A stretch of DNA of 14,495 bases from Deltaproteobacteria bacterium (GTDB lineage Bacteria > Desulfobacterota > Desulfarculia > Adiutricales > Adiutricaceae), in assembly GCA_031279155.1 (NCBI GenBank), contig JAITJB010000223.1, positions 1 through 14,495 of the forward strand, read 5' to 3'. This document shows positions 13,000 to 14,495 of the stretch, one piece after another. Numbering within the stretch: position 1 is the first letter of the stretch; the number at the start of each line of letters is the position of its first letter. Position numbers and translations under genes: made by a program. Under the pieces are notes generated by a model. It did no database searches. It was given only the letters and a program-made list of their open reading frames with translations, and was not told where the DNA came from.

Positions 13000-13149
13000 C
13001 TTTCACATAATCAATTTTTGGCCCCCATACCCCCAAAATCGGCCTCCATCCCAGCAAATCCTCCCCTCCGGCCTTTGGATAAATTACGAAATTTACTCAG
13101 ATTTCTTCTGAAATCTCCATAAAATTCAAAATAATTTTTTATCCCCCCC
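13000..13149. other. AT-rich spacer upstream of lon with a small palindrome
   Basis: The stretch from the terminator to the proposed lon promoter holds no gene. AGATTTC (13099-13105) and GAAATCT (13110-13116) form a perfect 7-bp palindrome with a TTCT spacer. This could be an operator for lon, but nothing else supports a function. The sequence between is C-rich (13020-13075), then AT-rich. Confidence 0.35.
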
Positions 13150-13178
13150 TTGTAAAACCGTGATTCAATGATTACTTT
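13150..13178 (+). promoter_or_regulatory. Tentative lon promoter
   Basis: TTGTAA (13150-13155) and TACTTT (13173-13178) are 17 bases apart. Both are mediocre matches. The implied start near 13185 falls just before the first strong helix of the lon leader, which is the main reason to favour it. I see no clear heat-shock sigma-32 promoter (CTTGAAA with CCCCAT). Confidence 0.3.
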
Positions 13179-13187
13179 TAACACGGA

Positions 13188-13371
13188 CGGAAAGACGTCT
13201 GGACTAAAGTGAATAATGTACGATCAATTGTATGGTCGCCAGGCTTCTGAACTTTCCGATCTTGTTAATCCGGTCCCTTACGTCGCGCTATCCTAACCGG
13301 GACCGGCTCCCCAATCCCCTTGGGATTGTCAATATAAACAGCGACGGCGCCCATGGCTGGTCGTTAGGAGG
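13188..13371 (+). ncRNA. Candidate structured 5' leader of lon
   Basis: Six helices can form in order. P1 is CGGAAAG/CTTTCCG (13188-13194/13252-13258). Nested inside are P2 GTCTGG/CCAGGC (13197-13202/13239-13244, one G-U) and P3 CGATCA/TGGTCG (13221-13226/13233-13238, one G-U), stacked directly on P2. P4 is CCGGTCCC/GGGACCGG (13270-13277/13299-13306). P5 is CAATCCC/GGGATTG (13312-13318/13322-13328). P6 is AGCGAC/GTCGTT (13340-13345/13360-13365, one G-U) and abuts the AGGAGG ribosome-binding site at 13366-13371. I do not recognise a known riboswitch class. Pairing was found by eye, without energy calculation or comparative support. Confidence 0.45.
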
Positions 13372-13381
13372 CTTTGATTAG

Positions 13382-14495
13382 ATGAGAGACAATAATAACA
13401 ATTCTCCCAAAAATCCGCCGCCTTTTCCCGAACTGACTTACGATCTCGAATTTAACGACACCGATTTACCTGATACCATGAACCTGATCCCCATGGCTGA
13501 ACTCAATTCTTTCCCCCAACTGAGGTCAAGTATATGTGTCGATGAGAGTATGTCCAGGCAAGCGGTCCTCAAAAGCTGCGACACCAACGGCTGTCTGGCT
13601 CTTTTTGCTATTAAGAGCCTAAACGTTGATACCGATTGCCTTACTAGGGACGATTTTTATCCGGTCGGTGTGGCCGTAAACATCGTTGGCTTCGAGGAGG
13701 TCTCTGAAAACGTCTTGAAAGTTACTGTCCAGGGGCTATGCCGCATAACCCTCGATCAAGTCATTAACGAAAAAGACAAGCCGCCCAAGGCCCGCCTAAC
13801 CCGCTGGCCCGAGTACAAGGCTAGAGCCTACAACATCGACCACTTGATAATCGAAGCTCGCCGGCTCTTCGCCGAAGTCGTCAAAATGATCCCCGGGCTT
13901 CCCATAAACCTATTTAAGCTAAACCAACTCCTCGAAGAGCAGCCCTCGGTTTTAGCTGACCTTATCATGGCGGCCTTGCCGCTTAAGCCGACTTTTAAAG
14001 CTCAATACCTTTTAATTGACGATCTTGAAGAGCGCTTCTTATGCATCCTTAAGTACCTAACCGTGGAACTCAATAACCGCCGGATGGGCCAGGCCATAAC
14101 TGAGAGGATCGAAAAGAGCCTGGGCCGCCGTCAAATGGAGATGCACCTTCGTGAACAGATGAAAGCTATCAAGGCCGAATTAGGTGAAGCCGAAGATATT
14201 GATTCTAATAGTGAATTAGCCTTGCGCTTAAAAGCGCTCACTCTACCCGAGGACGTCCGGACGGCTGTTGACCGGGAGTTTCAAAGGCTCAAGAACATGC
14301 CGCCCCAGAGCTCTGAGTCCTGCGCCATCCAAAACTTTTTAGATTGGATTATTGCTCTGCCGTGGAACACCTCAACCGATGAAGCTACCGATCTGACGCG
14401 GGCCAGGGAGATCTTAGATCGCGATCATTACGGTTTAACTAAAGTCAAAAAGCGCCTTTTAGAGTTTTTAGCTGTCCATAAGCTGACCAGTAGCC
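13382..14495 (+). CDS. lon: ATP-dependent protease Lon, N-terminal part (runs off the window)
   Basis: Lon is the cytosolic AAA+ serine protease that degrades misfolded and regulatory proteins. The frame is open from ATG 13382 to the window end (371 codons) without a stop. The AGGAGG at 13366-13371, ten bases before the ATG, supports the start. The N domain is recognisable by DDFYPVGVAVNIVGF and VLKVTVQGLCRI, though its opening (LIPMAELNSFPQL) is far from the usual LPLRDVVVFP. The linker is typical: LREQMKAIKAELGE (256-269), then FLDWIIALPW (Trp328), and DHYGLTKVKKRLLEFLAV (348 onward). The ATPase Walker motifs and the Ser-Lys protease dyad lie beyond the window. An Asn-rich tail of about 20 residues precedes the N domain. 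Confidence 0.94.
   Translation, partial: MRDNNNNSPKNPPPFPELTYDLEFNDTDLPDTMNLIPMAELNSFPQLRSSICVDESMSRQAVLKSCDTNGCLALFAIKSLNVDTDCLTRDDFYPVGVAVNIVGFEEVSENVLKVTVQGLCRITLDQVINEKDKPPKARLTRWPEYKARAYNIDHLIIEARRLFAEVVKMIPGLPINLFKLNQLLEEQPSVLADLIMAALPLKPTFKAQYLLIDDLEERFLCILKYLTVELNNRRMGQAITERIEKSLGRRQMEMHLREQMKAIKAELGEAEDIDSNSELALRLKALTLPEDVRTAVDREFQRLKNMPPQSSESCAIQNFLDWIIALPWNTSTDEATDLTRAREILDRDHYGLTKVKKRLLEFLAVHKLTSS

Noticed and set aside
13150..13180. Sigma-32 heat-shock promoter for lon
   Set aside because: CTTGTAA resembles the -35 half only, and no CCCCAT-type -10 is found at 13-15 bases.
13188..13330. Known RNA such as SRP RNA, 6S RNA, glycine or cyclic-di-GMP riboswitch
   Set aside because: The diagnostic conserved segments of these classes are not visible. 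Only an unnamed structured leader is supported.

Overview
The window reads as chromosomal sequence from a Gram-negative anaerobe, most likely a member of the old Deltaproteobacteria (Desulfobacterota). The evidence is a HesB/IscA-like protein with a Cys-Gly-rich tail next to a DUF3786 protein, a free-standing 70-residue biotinyl carrier, a YmdB-type phosphoesterase and housekeeping genes of bacterial type. This assignment is an inference from gene families, not from a search. Coding density is high, TTA leucine codons are common, and the tetranucleotide CTAG is unusually frequent. I found no phage, transposase, CRISPR, tRNA or rRNA.

Layout. (1) 1-3857, plus strand: the 3' end of smc, then ftsY overlapping it by 8 bases, then a sensor histidine kinase 13 bases further on, probably one transcript. 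ftsY has a very long acidic N-terminal region built partly from tandem peptide repeats. (2) 3906-8257, minus strand: reading from 8257 down, a membrane-anchored metallo-beta-lactamase-fold hydrolase, a 14-helix MFS exporter, a YmdB-family phosphoesterase overlapping the MFS gene by 4 bases, and an unrecognised secreted protein. (3) 8552-10848, plus strand: a stand-alone biotin carrier with its own promoter, then an amidohydrolase coupled by a one-base overlap to prmA (ribosomal protein L11 methyltransferase). (4) 10933-11670: rsmE (16S rRNA m3U1498 methyltransferase), forming the familiar prmA-rsmE pair. (5) 11895-12875: a HesB/IscA-like protein and a DUF3786 protein, closed by an inverted repeat and a clear intrinsic terminator. 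(6) 13382-end: the N-terminal 371 codons of lon, preceded by a long leader that can fold into several well-matched helices.

The working themes are chromosome segregation and protein targeting (SMC, FtsY), ribosome modification (PrmA, RsmE), Fe-S or redox biology (HesB-like, DUF3786) and proteolysis (Lon). I see no evidence of a dedicated multi-gene defence or mobile system. The most unusual material lies between genes. Short tandem arrays with different unit lengths (14, 5, 17 and 9 bp, plus a hexamer-like palindrome) sit near gene ends. Structured leaders precede the hesB-like gene and especially lon.
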